Below are positions 36,617 to 45,214 of a DNA stretch of 64,000 nucleotides, in pieces. The notes beneath the pieces are model-generated. The model made no database searches, was not told the DNA's origin, and saw only the letters and a program-made list of their open reading frames with translations. The first letter of the stretch is position 1. Every line of letters starts with the position of its first letter. Both the position numbers and the translations under genes were made by a program. Source of the DNA: Brucepastera parasyntrophica (lineage in GTDB: Bacteria > Spirochaetota > Spirochaetia > Treponematales > Treponemataceae); assembly GCF_022376835.1 (NCBI RefSeq), contig NZ_CP084606.1, positions 372,001-436,000 of the forward strand, in the 5' to 3' direction.

Positions 36617-38812
36617 TTATACCACACATGCGCCGGGCTCAAAGGAGTTGAAGTTTTCTATCGGTAATATCCCTGCCATATAACCGATAAAATCATCATA
36701 CGGAAGATGCCATTCATATAAACCGTTCCGCAGCTCCGGCAGCCCGAGATAATCCGTTTTCGGTTTCCATACCTGAACCGAATTGAGCTGGATGTCCCGC
36801 CATGAAACTTTTTCATGTTTCTTTAACCTGGAAATAAGTTCCTTATCAGCAACTGCTATGCGGGTATCCGTATCGATAACCCTGAAATTAGCTTCAATAA
36901 ATTTAAAGCTGTGAACATTTTCCTGTTCGATAAGCTGCTTAAAAATCGACGAACTCCCCAACAGAATTATCTCTTCCATGATTGTATCGGTACACAACTC
37001 CGGTCTTATTTCTTTTCCGGAATCAAAATAACGGCGTAGTATTCCCGAGGCATGTTTAAATGCCGGATGCAGTTTGAGATTATCAACGGCAGCGATACAG
37101 AAAGACCATACTTCGGCATCCTGTACCCCTCCGTGCCGGTTTATCCGCCCAGCAAGTTGAAGAAGGGACATGAGGGAAGCCAATTCCCGGAAACCTGTTC
37201 TGAAAGACAAATCAACTCCCGCTTCCACACAGGAAGTCGCCACCAGAGTCCAGTCCGTATCATCGGAATCCAAAAGCCGGTCTTCTATGCGCTTCAGGAT
37301 TTTTTCCCGATCCTTCGGAGTCAGGGCCGTTGACAGGTGTTCAACTTTTTTACGACCAAAGGTCTTCGCGAAAAAGTCCGCCGCAACCGCCGCACTCTGT
37401 ACAGTATTGAGAATAAGCAACCGGGGTCCGGGGAAGGAAGTTACCCACTCCGCAAGTTCTTTTACCCTTTTCGGTTCCGGATGATAACGGTAGCGTACCC
37501 GCTGCACTTCATAAGCGGCAAGCTGATTCCGGAGGATATTGTCGGTAATTTCCGGGACCCTTCGTTTCGTTTCACTTATTTCATTTATTTCCCAGAAGCG
37601 GGTGAGCGACCCCGAGGCGAGTACCCAATAACAGCCCCACTCATCGGCATAACGCTGTATCCACCTCCAGGCAAGAGGCAGCAATTTTACCGGCAGCGCC
37701 GCGTGGGATTCATCAACAAAAACCGCGCTTCCGGGAAGCTGATGAAGCCGTCGAAGGGATGCCGGGGAATTGGCGGCAAGGGTCTCAAAGAAAGCGACCG
37801 CAGTAGTTACAATAATTGGAGCTTTCCATAAGGCCGTCAACTGCCGGGCATTCATACTCTGAAAATCAGCCCGATGGTGCAGCTCAGCCACCACCTGTTC
37901 AGGATTCTCACCGGGGAAAACCAGAGTTTCTCGGTATTTCTTAACCGACTGCCGGATGATATTCGTAAAAGGAAGAATAATAAAAATCCGGCGGAGGCCT
38001 CTTTTTTCAGCCTGGGCAAGCAAGTGAGCCATGACAGCCGTAGTCTTTCCTGACCCCACCGGACTGTCACAGGAATTGATTACCTCGCCGGTATCACTGT
38101 TACGGCAGGCATAATACATTTCAGTACGGAGCAGGGATCGTTCGTCTGTGTTGTTTCCAAAACCTGCAATATACTTATCAAGCCGGGCAAGCCGTTCCGC
38201 AGGCCGCAACGGAACAAGGGTATCCGGTTCGGCATATTCACCATAATGTATCGTCGTATCGGTGTGGTCCGCGTCGGCAAGGCATGAAAGGACAAGGCGA
38301 AGAAACAGGGATGCATCTCCGGAGGGAAGTACTCCCTTCTCTACGGGACAGTTCCGGAATTGTCCCTGATGAATTTCTACCAGACAGGGCAACACCGCGT
38401 TTACCTGTTCAAAAACCGTCTCGTCCCGAAAAGCTTTAGCGCCTTTTTTCCCTTCATCACAAAAATCGGGATATCCGGAATGGTGGGACTGTACCGCGAG
38501 GGCCGCAAACGAAATCCCCGACGGGTTTCCCAGAAGATACGCTGCCCCTGCGTCGGCATGGTGTACCGGCAGTTTTTTTGCCCTGACTTTGCCGGAAAGA
38601 ACCCGCTGATTCTCTCCATCCAGTTTCCCAAGGTCGTGCAACTCCGCCGCTGCCGCCACCGTATCGCAAAGCAACTTCCCGTCCCGGCGGGCATAAGGTA
38701 AAATCGCGGCGGCCGCTGCTTCCGACCGCCGCACCACCCCTGAAACATGATCAGCGTAGGTTTGGCCCCCAACACCCTTTTTCTCATCGGGACTGTGGGC
38801 ATAATATGTCAT
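36617..38812 (-). CDS. cas3: CRISPR-associated nuclease-helicase Cas3
   Basis: A 731-aa effector nuclease. The N-terminal HD domain has TYADH, AELHDLGKL, HHADAGAA and QSHHSGYPD (residues about 18-125). The helicase has Walker A SPVGSGKTTAVM (about residue 245), motif II VDESHAA, and motif VI QLAGRINRHG. It degrades DNA bound by the I-C Cascade. Its position between cas7 and cas4 differs from the usual I-C order, where cas3 comes first. Its 5' end overlaps cas7 by 4 nt, so it belongs to the same operon. Confidence 0.95.
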   Translation of the reverse strand: MTYYAHSPDEKKGVGGQTYADHVSGVVRRSEAAAAAILPYARRDGKLLCDTVAAAAELHDLGKLDGENQRVLSGKVRAKKLPVHHADAGAAYLLGNPSGISFAALAVQSHHSGYPDFCDEGKKGAKAFRDETVFEQVNAVLPCLVEIHQGQFRNCPVEKGVLPSGDASLFLRLVLSCLADADHTDTTIHYGEYAEPDTLVPLRPAERLARLDKYIAGFGNNTDERSLLRTEMYYACRNSDTGEVINSCDSPVGSGKTTAVMAHLLAQAEKRGLRRIFIILPFTNIIRQSVKKYRETLVFPGENPEQVVAELHHRADFQSMNARQLTALWKAPIIVTTAVAFFETLAANSPASLRRLHQLPGSAVFVDESHAALPVKLLPLAWRWIQRYADEWGCYWVLASGSLTRFWEINEISETKRRVPEITDNILRNQLAAYEVQRVRYRYHPEPKRVKELAEWVTSFPGPRLLILNTVQSAAVAADFFAKTFGRKKVEHLSTALTPKDREKILKRIEDRLLDSDDTDWTLVATSCVEAGVDLSFRTGFRELASLMSLLQLAGRINRHGGVQDAEVWSFCIAAVDNLKLHPAFKHASGILRRYFDSGKEIRPELCTDTIMEEIILLGSSSIFKQLIEQENVHSFKFIEANFRVIDTDTRIAVADKELISRLKKHEKVSWRDIQLNSVQVWKPKTDYLGLPELRNGLYEWHLPYDDFIGYMAGILPIENFNSFEPGACVV

Positions 38813-39693
38813 AGGGCCATTAAATCCACACAGGATCCAACCTTCGCCATAAGGTCCCCCGGTAAGACCGTCACATCCTCATAATCCTTCCAGGATACGG
38901 AAGGCTCGGCGGTGTCACCGATGCGTTTTGGAGTAAGGGCTTCAAAAAGGAGATAATCGGGGCAGCTACCAAGGACATTCTTGTGCTCAATGTACCAGGC
39001 GTGACGTATCCGTACATCGGGCCGGATGGCAGATTTTGTCTGATCATAAGCATAAGGGATGAGCCCTTTCAGCAGCTCGATATCCGCCGACGTACAGCCG
39101 GTTTTGCCTGCGTAATTCGGGTTGATGAAGAAGGGCATACAGTACACAGCGTGTTCAACAATCCGGTACGCCAGAGGCGCCATTCCCTGTTTTTTGTCCG
39201 CCTCGACGCCGGCTTTGTTCGTGTTCGTTTGACGCACAATACTTACCGGAGAAATAGAAACCCCCATCCCAAACTGGGCAACTCCGGTCTTGATAAAACC
39301 CTTGTCCGCCCCTGACTCCAGAAAGGTATTACCGAACAGGCGGGCATCCCAATATTTTTTTACAAAGGTACTGTTGAGAAATTTCCCCTGATCAAACTTC
39401 GAAACATCGTCGGACATTTCTTTTTGAATATCCCCACGAACCCTTCCTCGGGATTCCAGGATACGGTAATTTTCTGGGTCAAGTTTCAATTTCGCGCAGA
39501 GTTCTTGGAAAAGCGCGTTATCCCTGTCTTCAACAATATCCCGCAGTTTCCTTTTGAATGAAACAGGAGAAATTTCTCCCAGTCCGTTGGGCCGCTGCCG
39601 GGGATCGCTTTCCCGGTCGGGGTCTCCATTGGGATTTGAATTGACCGCCTCAATGACCAGTAGTCCTGTAGCGCGTTTGATTTCATCAGCCAT
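38809..39693 (-). CDS. cas7: Cascade backbone protein Cas7 (Csd2), subtype I-C
   Basis: A 294-aa RAMP protein. The N-terminal ATGLLVIEAVNSNPNGDPD and SPVSFKRKLRD segments are hallmark features of the Csd2/Csh2-type Cas7. Later parts include RLFGNTF and GVSISPVSIVRQTNTNKAG. It forms the crRNA-coating backbone of the interference complex. It sits directly after cas8c (8-nt overlap) and is followed by cas3 (4-nt overlap). Confidence 0.95.
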   Translation of the reverse strand: MADEIKRATGLLVIEAVNSNPNGDPDRESDPRQRPNGLGEISPVSFKRKLRDIVEDRDNALFQELCAKLKLDPENYRILESRGRVRGDIQKEMSDDVSKFDQGKFLNSTFVKKYWDARLFGNTFLESGADKGFIKTGVAQFGMGVSISPVSIVRQTNTNKAGVEADKKQGMAPLAYRIVEHAVYCMPFFINPNYAGKTGCTSADIELLKGLIPYAYDQTKSAIRPDVRIRHAWYIEHKNVLGSCPDYLLFEALTPKRIGDTAEPSVSWKDYEDVTVLPGDLMAKVGSCVDLMAL

Positions 39694-41833
39694 GATATTC
39701 CTCCGTAATTTTTTCTTCTTCTGTATTATTTACCGACCCTTCTGCCTTCGGTTTCTCACTTCTTGGAAGATCCGCAAGATACCCGATAAAGAGTTGCGCC
39801 TTTTCAAGATCGTCAAAACGTTTTGATGTAAAATCAGGGAGCTTTGCCGCCGTTTGGCTGTATACATTCAACAGCCATCCCACAAGTTTCCGGTTCTTCT
39901 CATTCTGCGGGGTAAATTGCTTTTCATTTCGTGTGTATTGCTTTGCCCACGAAATATACGGAACCATCCGCTTCCCCAGCTGGGCCATCACCTTATCCGG
40001 CATATCAAACGCGGCGGATAAAAGAGAAGCTCCCGCCAGCTGGGGCGGTACATTTCCGTCACGGACAACCTTACAGTAAAAGGCGTGAAGTTCATCAGAT
40101 ACTTTCAGTATCTGTCCGAACAGGTAGGGGATATTTTCCATATAGACCTCCTTATGGTACCCCTGTTTATACAGCAGCAGGCCGAAGAGGGGCATGAGTG
40201 AATTGACAATTTCCATATTGAAATTGTTTTTTAGCAGTTCCTGATTATGTTGAACAGAACCAAGATAGATAAGCAGTCCCGAAGTATTACAGAGCAGGGT
40301 GTTCAGGATATGGGCTTCCATTCCCAAAAGACTATCTTCAAAAAACAGCTCCACACCCTGGTAGTACTTTATTCGTTTCACCTCTCCGGAAGAAGATCCA
40401 TCCTGCTTCCATATTCTGTTACAGATTGAAGCGATCCTCAGGGGCATGGGCGTTTTTGATTCAGTAAAGCCGGGCTTCCCCTCCTCCTTATTCCATACTC
40501 TGAATCGTACCCGTGGGATATTGGCACAGCCCTTCTGCCATTCTTCTGCCGCGGCTATCAGCCTCTCGGCGCTGTAATTCCTGTTGAATACAATCTTCCT
40601 CCGGGCAGTGTCCATCTTCCTGATGGCAAAAACCTGAATATCAATTTCCTCCCGCCGGGTTCCCTGTAATCTTGTCAAAGCGCTGATCACATCGTCAGCA
40701 CAGCTTTCAAAGGTACCGGTGTTTGCCGTCTTAAGATCCTGTCCAGCGCCGGCACCGAGCAGGGCGGTCAGCATAACCGGCGCGTCGGGACGTTTTGAAG
40801 GATAAGCGAAAACCACCTCATCGCCGTCCGCGTTGCCCCAGGTCTTGCCCTGCCGGGAAGAATCGCTGAGCCACTCAAGAGCGCCCTTCATCCTGGCCCG
40901 GGTTTCCCTGGCTACAGGATAGGAAGCCCCTTCAATGAGATTATAGCGGTACTGGCAGAGGTGATCTTTAAACATGGAACGGAGAATCACCTTCGGAATT
41001 CCCCGGAGGTTTACACTGGGCAAGGGCTCGTCGATGGGAGTATAGGCAATTCCAAAGGCATCAACCATTTCAGCCGGAGCTTCCCAAGTCTGTCCACTCA
41101 GCAGGATATCATTCATCCAGTTCATGCTTTTTTCGTGGGCAACAGGATACCGAAAACACTGCCAGTCGGCAAGATCAAAAATGACGGAAACATCCTTCCC
41201 GGCGCTTCCCCCGAAAAGGAGACGTAACGCCATTCCGGCATCACCGCCTTTTTCGAGCTGAGTAAAAAGATACGTTTCAAGGACATCTTTCAGGACAGTC
41301 TTTGTTTTATCCCCGCTATTCCGTCCGCTTATTTCGAACCGGGAGAGGAGATCGATTAATTCCGTTACCGCGTTTTCATTCTGCACATCTGCGGCATTCC
41401 CGGTTTTTTCAAGAAACGCGACGGGAAGTTTATGCAGACAGTTGTCCAATTTTTTCAGGACCGTCCCCGTCCAGTTGTCCGTCTCCGCAGTACACCATTG
41501 TCGCACAAGGCTGACATCAACCGCCTCTTTCCCCCGTAACCAGCTATCCAGTTTTCCTTTTTGCTCGTCCGAATCAGCCCGGTATAGCGGTGGACAGTTA
41601 AAGGCGGGAAAAGACATCCCGTTACTGGTTTCCCATTTACGCAGAAAAAATGAATGATCTTCATCGGTGATTATAGTTATTTCGGTAATCCGGAGATCAC
41701 TGCCTATACATATCCGCAGGCAGGGAGATTTAATGCTCACCCTTGGAAGAGGCTTGAATTCCCGCTGCCATTTCTTGGGGTTAATCTTACTTTTTGTGAG
41801 AGCTTCGGAAACAGCGTACAATTCATTAATCAT
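39686..41833 (-). CDS. cas8c: Cascade large subunit Cas8c (Csd1)
   Basis: A 715-aa large subunit of subtype I-C. Features matching Csd1 are the start MINELYAVSEAL, FPAFNCPPLYRADSDEQKGK, the CLHKLPVAF region, NTGTFESCADDVISALTRL and the C-terminal helical part. It recognises the PAM and, in many I-C systems, an internal start supplies the small subunit (Cas11c). I did not try to place that start. The start at 41833 is chosen because AGGAGG lies 8 nt upstream; a longer frame lacks such a site. It overlaps cas5 by 8 nt and cas7 by 8 nt. Confidence 0.92.
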   Translation of the reverse strand: MINELYAVSEALTKSKINPKKWQREFKPLPRVSIKSPCLRICIGSDLRITEITIITDEDHSFFLRKWETSNGMSFPAFNCPPLYRADSDEQKGKLDSWLRGKEAVDVSLVRQWCTAETDNWTGTVLKKLDNCLHKLPVAFLEKTGNAADVQNENAVTELIDLLSRFEISGRNSGDKTKTVLKDVLETYLFTQLEKGGDAGMALRLLFGGSAGKDVSVIFDLADWQCFRYPVAHEKSMNWMNDILLSGQTWEAPAEMVDAFGIAYTPIDEPLPSVNLRGIPKVILRSMFKDHLCQYRYNLIEGASYPVARETRARMKGALEWLSDSSRQGKTWGNADGDEVVFAYPSKRPDAPVMLTALLGAGAGQDLKTANTGTFESCADDVISALTRLQGTRREEIDIQVFAIRKMDTARRKIVFNRNYSAERLIAAAEEWQKGCANIPRVRFRVWNKEEGKPGFTESKTPMPLRIASICNRIWKQDGSSSGEVKRIKYYQGVELFFEDSLLGMEAHILNTLLCNTSGLLIYLGSVQHNQELLKNNFNMEIVNSLMPLFGLLLYKQGYHKEVYMENIPYLFGQILKVSDELHAFYCKVVRDGNVPPQLAGASLLSAAFDMPDKVMAQLGKRMVPYISWAKQYTRNEKQFTPQNEKNRKLVGWLLNVYSQTAAKLPDFTSKRFDDLEKAQLFIGYLADLPRSEKPKAEGSVNNTEEEKITEEYHG

Positions 41834-42494
41834 CTTCCACCCTCCTTTCCGGGAAAACCAGAATCCCGTTTTCAATCCGCACGTTCTGGTCATATACAAA
41901 GGAAACCGGCGAACTATATCCTCGCGAAAAAACTTCCCTCAGGAGCGAAGGGATGGTAAAATTCAATTCACCCTGAACCTTCGTGTTTTCCCGAAAAGGT
42001 CCGAAGTATGAGGGGGTAAACTCCTTCCAGCCGAGGCAGGGAACTGCATGACACTGCCCCCGTTTGAGCCGGCGTTCGAATATGGCCTGATAAGCATGGC
42101 CCGGGGATGTTGTCTTTTGGTCCCAGCTTAAAGTGGCTTCGGAAACACCTGCCTTTTCTCTGTTCGGCATGGCCAGCGCATACAGCCGGTAGCACACATC
42201 AATCATAACCGTTGCCAATAACTGATAAGCATTTCCTTTCTTAACGGATTCCGCTTTTCTTAATGGGCCTCCGTAATTTGTGTAGTATGAATGAAATTGC
42301 AGGGGAGCACAGATTTCAACCTTTACCGGCACTATGGTTACCGCAGGTCCCCATAAAACCGACTCAAAAATCCCCTTCACCGCGGAATATGTCGGTACGG
42401 AAAAACTGACCGGGGAGTCGCCAGTATCCGGGCGGGTCCACATGGCCGTATTCCCGGCGATTTCCATCTGGACAGGATAGGCATTTTTTATCAT
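41826..42494 (-). CDS. cas5: crRNA-processing Cascade subunit Cas5c (Cas5d)
   Basis: A 222-aa RAMP protein. In type I-C systems it both cuts pre-crRNA at the repeat hairpin and caps the crRNA 5' handle, since no Cas6 is present. Typical features are NAYPVQMEIAGNTAMWTRPD, VPTYSAVKGIFESVLWGP with the conserved Tyr/Lys region, and the glycine-rich PCLGWKEF. It is the first gene of the cas operon, with AAGGAGG 4 nt before the ATG and a consensus promoter upstream that overlaps the match to the repeat-derived RNA described at 42548-42624. Confidence 0.93.
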   Translation of the reverse strand: MIKNAYPVQMEIAGNTAMWTRPDTGDSPVSFSVPTYSAVKGIFESVLWGPAVTIVPVKVEICAPLQFHSYYTNYGGPLRKAESVKKGNAYQLLATVMIDVCYRLYALAMPNREKAGVSEATLSWDQKTTSPGHAYQAIFERRLKRGQCHAVPCLGWKEFTPSYFGPFRENTKVQGELNFTIPSLLREVFSRGYSSPVSFVYDQNVRIENGILVFPERRVEDD

Positions 42495-42508
42495 GCAACC
42501 TCCTTAAT

Positions 42509-42526
42509 TTACAATTAATATTACAT
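42509..42526 (-). promoter_or_regulatory. Putative target site of the CRISPR-repeat-derived RNA in the cas promoter
   Basis: Minus strand ATGTAATATTAATTGTAA matches the guide ATGTATTATTAGTGATAA in 14 of 18 positions, with mismatches at 6, 12, 14 and 15 only. The three bases 5' of it are GTC, sharing TC with the type I-C PAM TTC. Binding of Cascade here would cover the -10 box and start site. Confidence 0.6.
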
Positions 42527-42546
42527 GACGATTTATTATCTGTCAA
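42518..42546 (-). promoter_or_regulatory. cas operon promoter
   Basis: Minus strand: perfect TTGACA (42541-42546), 17-nt spacer, TAATAT (42518-42523), predicted start near 42511, then AAGGAGG (42499-42505) and the cas5 ATG at 42494. The -10 box lies inside the segment matching the spacer-like part of the upstream RNA. Confidence 0.8.
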
Positions 42547-42547
42547 C

Positions 42548-42575
42548 AAAAAACACCTGTAAACAGGTGTTTTTC
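42548..42575 (-). terminator. Terminator between the crRNA-like RNA and the cas promoter
   Basis: Minus strand ACACCTG, loop TTTA, CAGGTGT, then a run of six T. Mirrored A and T runs make it work in both directions. It directly abuts the cas -35 box (42541-42546), so cas transcription must start from its own promoter. Confidence 0.85.
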
Positions 42576-42624
42576 TTATTTATCACTAATAATACATGTT
42601 TCAATCCACGCCCGAACGGACGAC
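42548..42624 (-). ncRNA. CreR-like crRNA-type regulatory RNA upstream of cas5
   Basis: A single repeat-like element occupies 42598-42624. Its last 14 bases, GCGTGGATTGAAAC, equal the array repeat handle. Its hairpin is shortened by five bases but still pairs (CGTCC with GGGCG, one G-U). A spacer-like stretch follows from 42597 and an intrinsic terminator ends the unit near 42548, giving an RNA of about 77 nt. A promoter places the start at the first base of the repeat. The guide matches the cas promoter in register. Known CreR RNAs use partly complementary guides so that Cascade binds without cutting and represses cas genes. No toxin gene is visible, so autoregulation rather than an addiction module is inferred. 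Confidence 0.72.
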
Positions 42625-42630
42625 AGATAA

Positions 42631-42659
42631 AATATACCCTGTCGTTTACAGATATACAA
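42631..42659 (-). promoter_or_regulatory. Promoter of the crRNA-like RNA
   Basis: Minus strand TTGTAT (42654-42659), 17-nt spacer, TATATT (42631-42636), then 6 nt to the repeat at 42624. The predicted start is the first G of the repeat. The -35 is weak (3 of 6), the -10 good (5 of 6). Confidence 0.55.
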
Positions 42660-42808
42660 TATTCCAAGAGGTTAAATTTCTTTCCGCTTTCATTTTTCCG
42701 TACATGTGCAATGTATTTCATCATTAATCCTGTTTTTTTATTACTGAATATTATACTATGTGTTTTACAAATAAAGTAATTTTTTATTCAAAATAACAAC
42801 AAATTTCT

Positions 42809-42842
42809 AAAATATTCAGGCCAATAATCCGGATGAATATCA
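42809..42842 (-). terminator. Possible pbpC terminator
   Basis: ATATTCA and TGAATAT flank a 15-nt loop, followed on the minus strand by a short T run. It overlaps the pbpC stop codon. Between it and 42659 (about 150 bp) the sequence is AT-rich with no gene. Confidence 0.35.
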
Positions 42843-45214
42843 GTCGGCCGCATCCAGTACGGTAAAACTCCGCCGGATCATATTTCCGTAATTGTCGATT
42901 AATGTAAGGGTGTGTGAACCCGGCGGCGGACGGGCTTCCATTTCATGGAACAGTGAAGTATCGCCAAGATATTTTCCGTCCAGATGCCAGTGAATTATCG
43001 CTGAATTATCACGGTGTGCAGCAAAAAAGACCATTTGCCCCGGGCTTCCGTCAATTTCTATCGGGATAAATATACCGGATTTTTCTTCCGGATTGAACAG
43101 GGCCATCGGAAAGACTGTGCCGGAAGAGTTGGCAGCCGGAGGAGGAACTTTATAATCAAGGTTCCATCGTCTGTGATACCATTCCTCCGCAGGAGGAAGT
43201 ATAAACCAGGTACGCTGTACGGTCTTTTCAGCTGTTTCTCCGCTGATCTGTATCTGTCTGTCTTCATTTTCATTGAGAACAATAATTTTGCAGTAGGGAC
43301 AGGGGGTGCGGTATGGAGCATTTTTCGGAATGTCCGCTATTCCGATTGATTCGCAGTTATGACCGGCCGGGAAACCGGACAGCGCACATATTTCAACCAT
43401 CTTAAGATCGCGGTATGGTTTCCAGAACCATTCCGATGGTTCCAGGAATGAAAATATTTCAAACAGTACAGGTGCCGCAGTTGTAGCGGCGCGCAGTTCC
43501 GCCCTGCCTTCTCCCGTGGCGTTTCCTACCCACACGGCCACTGTCCAACGGGATGTTGTTCCCACTGCCCAGCCGTCACGAAACCCGAAACTGGTGCCTG
43601 TCTTCCAGGCTATATTATGTGAGCTCGCGAAATTCTGCCAGGAAGCTTCTTCGGCCGGACGGACAACCGATGTAAGGGTCTCAAGAGTCAGCCAGGCAGC
43701 TCCGGGAGATATGGGGGAAGCGGCGGTACTGTCCGGGATAGCCCTGGAAAAGAAGGAAGGAGGAAAAAACTGAGAATGAGTTTCTTCAGGGTTCATGACA
43801 GTCCTGGACAGGCCCGCATAAATACCGCATATGTCCCACAAAGTTACTTCCGCTCCGCCGAGTATAAGGGGGAGTCCGTATTCTTCGGCCGGCCTGAACA
43901 GAGTAGTCAAACCAAGCTGCCGGAGCAGCCGGGCAAAGCGGTCAATGCCATAACGCCTCAATGCCCTGACCGCTGGAATATTCAATGATCTTGCCAGGGC
44001 CTGATCAGCCGGTATAACGCCGACATAGGTCCTTGTATTATTTTCCGGACGGTAACTTCCTACCCTGGTAGGAATGTCACTGACGAGTTCTGCGGGCATG
44101 AGTTCGCCGGCGTCAAGCATCGCTGCATACAGAAACGGTTTCAGAATACTTCCCGAACTGCGGGGCGAGGTAATAATATCCACGTTTCTGGCTACCGGAC
44201 TGTCGACGTTTCCTATGTAGGCAATTACCTCTCCTGTTTCCGTATCCAGTATAAGACAGGCCGCATTCAGTATGTCGTTTCCTGAAAAGCGGGAAGACCA
44301 GCGTTCAACAATAGCAGAAGCGCGGTCCTGTATTGATATATCGAGTGTAGTATTAACCGGCTGCGAAAAAAGACTATTCAGTGCTTTTTCTTTTCGTTTG
44401 CCGGACGGAACACTTTTTTCCTTTTCACTGATTATTCGCGCAAATAGATGGGGAGCCATTTGAGGAAGAGGCTTCGGTTCAAGAGGCAGAGGTTCCGCCA
44501 TTGCGAGATGAAGGGTTTCGTCATCAAAACAGCCTTTTTCCGCAAGCCGTTTAAGAAGCCCGTCCCGTTTTTCTTTCAGGATATTTCTGTTTTTTCCCGG
44601 ATGAACAAGAGCCGGACTGTTTGGCAGTACCGCGAGGGTTGCGGCCTCGCTCCAGGAGAGCTCATCTGATGTGCGTCCAAACCAGCGCCAGGATGCGGCT
44701 TCCAAGCCAACTACATTTCCCCCGAAAGGCGCATTGGCGGCATACAGGGCCAGAATATCCTTTTTTGAACGTCCGATTTCAAGTCTTAGGGCAAGTATTG
44801 CTTCAATTATTTTTTCCGGAAAGGTCCGTTTTTTATTTCCCCGCATCAAACGGACTGTCTGCATAGTAAGGGTTGAACCGCCTGATACAATTTTACCCGC
44901 CCTGAAATTCTGTATACCCGCCCGGGCTATTGCAGCCGGGTCAACCCCCGGATGATATTTAAACCGTTTATCCTCATATTCAATCAGCGCTATTGCAAAT
45001 TTTTCATTAACTTCCGGCTCCGGAGGAAAACGCCACTGTCCGTCAGATGCAACCCGGGCGCCGAGAAATTCTCCATTTTTGTCATACATAACCGGAGAAT
45101 AGGGAACATCAAAAAGAGGCTTCGGAAGAGAAAAATAAAAAGCAGAAGAAGCGCTATGCCCCCTGCAATGCAGAGGACATAGCGCATTCTGACCGGAAAA
45201 GAAAAACGTTTCAC
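42840..45214 (-). CDS. pbpC: Penicillin-binding protein 1C, frameshifted near the N-terminus
   Basis: About 791 aa from a GTG that overlaps the stop of the macroglobulin gene (TAGTG). The first frame gives a signal-anchor (RMRYVLCIAGGIALLLLFIF). The rest, from SLPKPLFDVPYSPVMYDKNG, is in another frame. One missing base in the A runs at 45131-45141 explains the switch. The glycosyltransferase domain has EYEDKRFKYHPGVD and GGSTLTMQT. The transpeptidase has SILK (active Ser), SLN and KTGTSFGFRDGWAVG. A C-terminal BiPBP_C-like domain follows. PBP1C is a bifunctional-type wall synthase commonly linked to bacterial alpha-2-macroglobulin, as here. Sequence error is the likely cause of the split. Confidence 0.85.

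Noticed and set aside
42548-42624. Reading the isolated repeat as a decayed second CRISPR array
   Set aside because: A dedicated promoter, an in-register match to the cas promoter and an adjoining terminator point to a maintained RNA; only one repeat exists.
42495-42624. A CreT-like toxin gene accompanying the crRNA-like RNA
   Set aside because: No small frame with a ribosome-binding site lies between the repeat and cas5; the space is filled by terminator and cas promoter.
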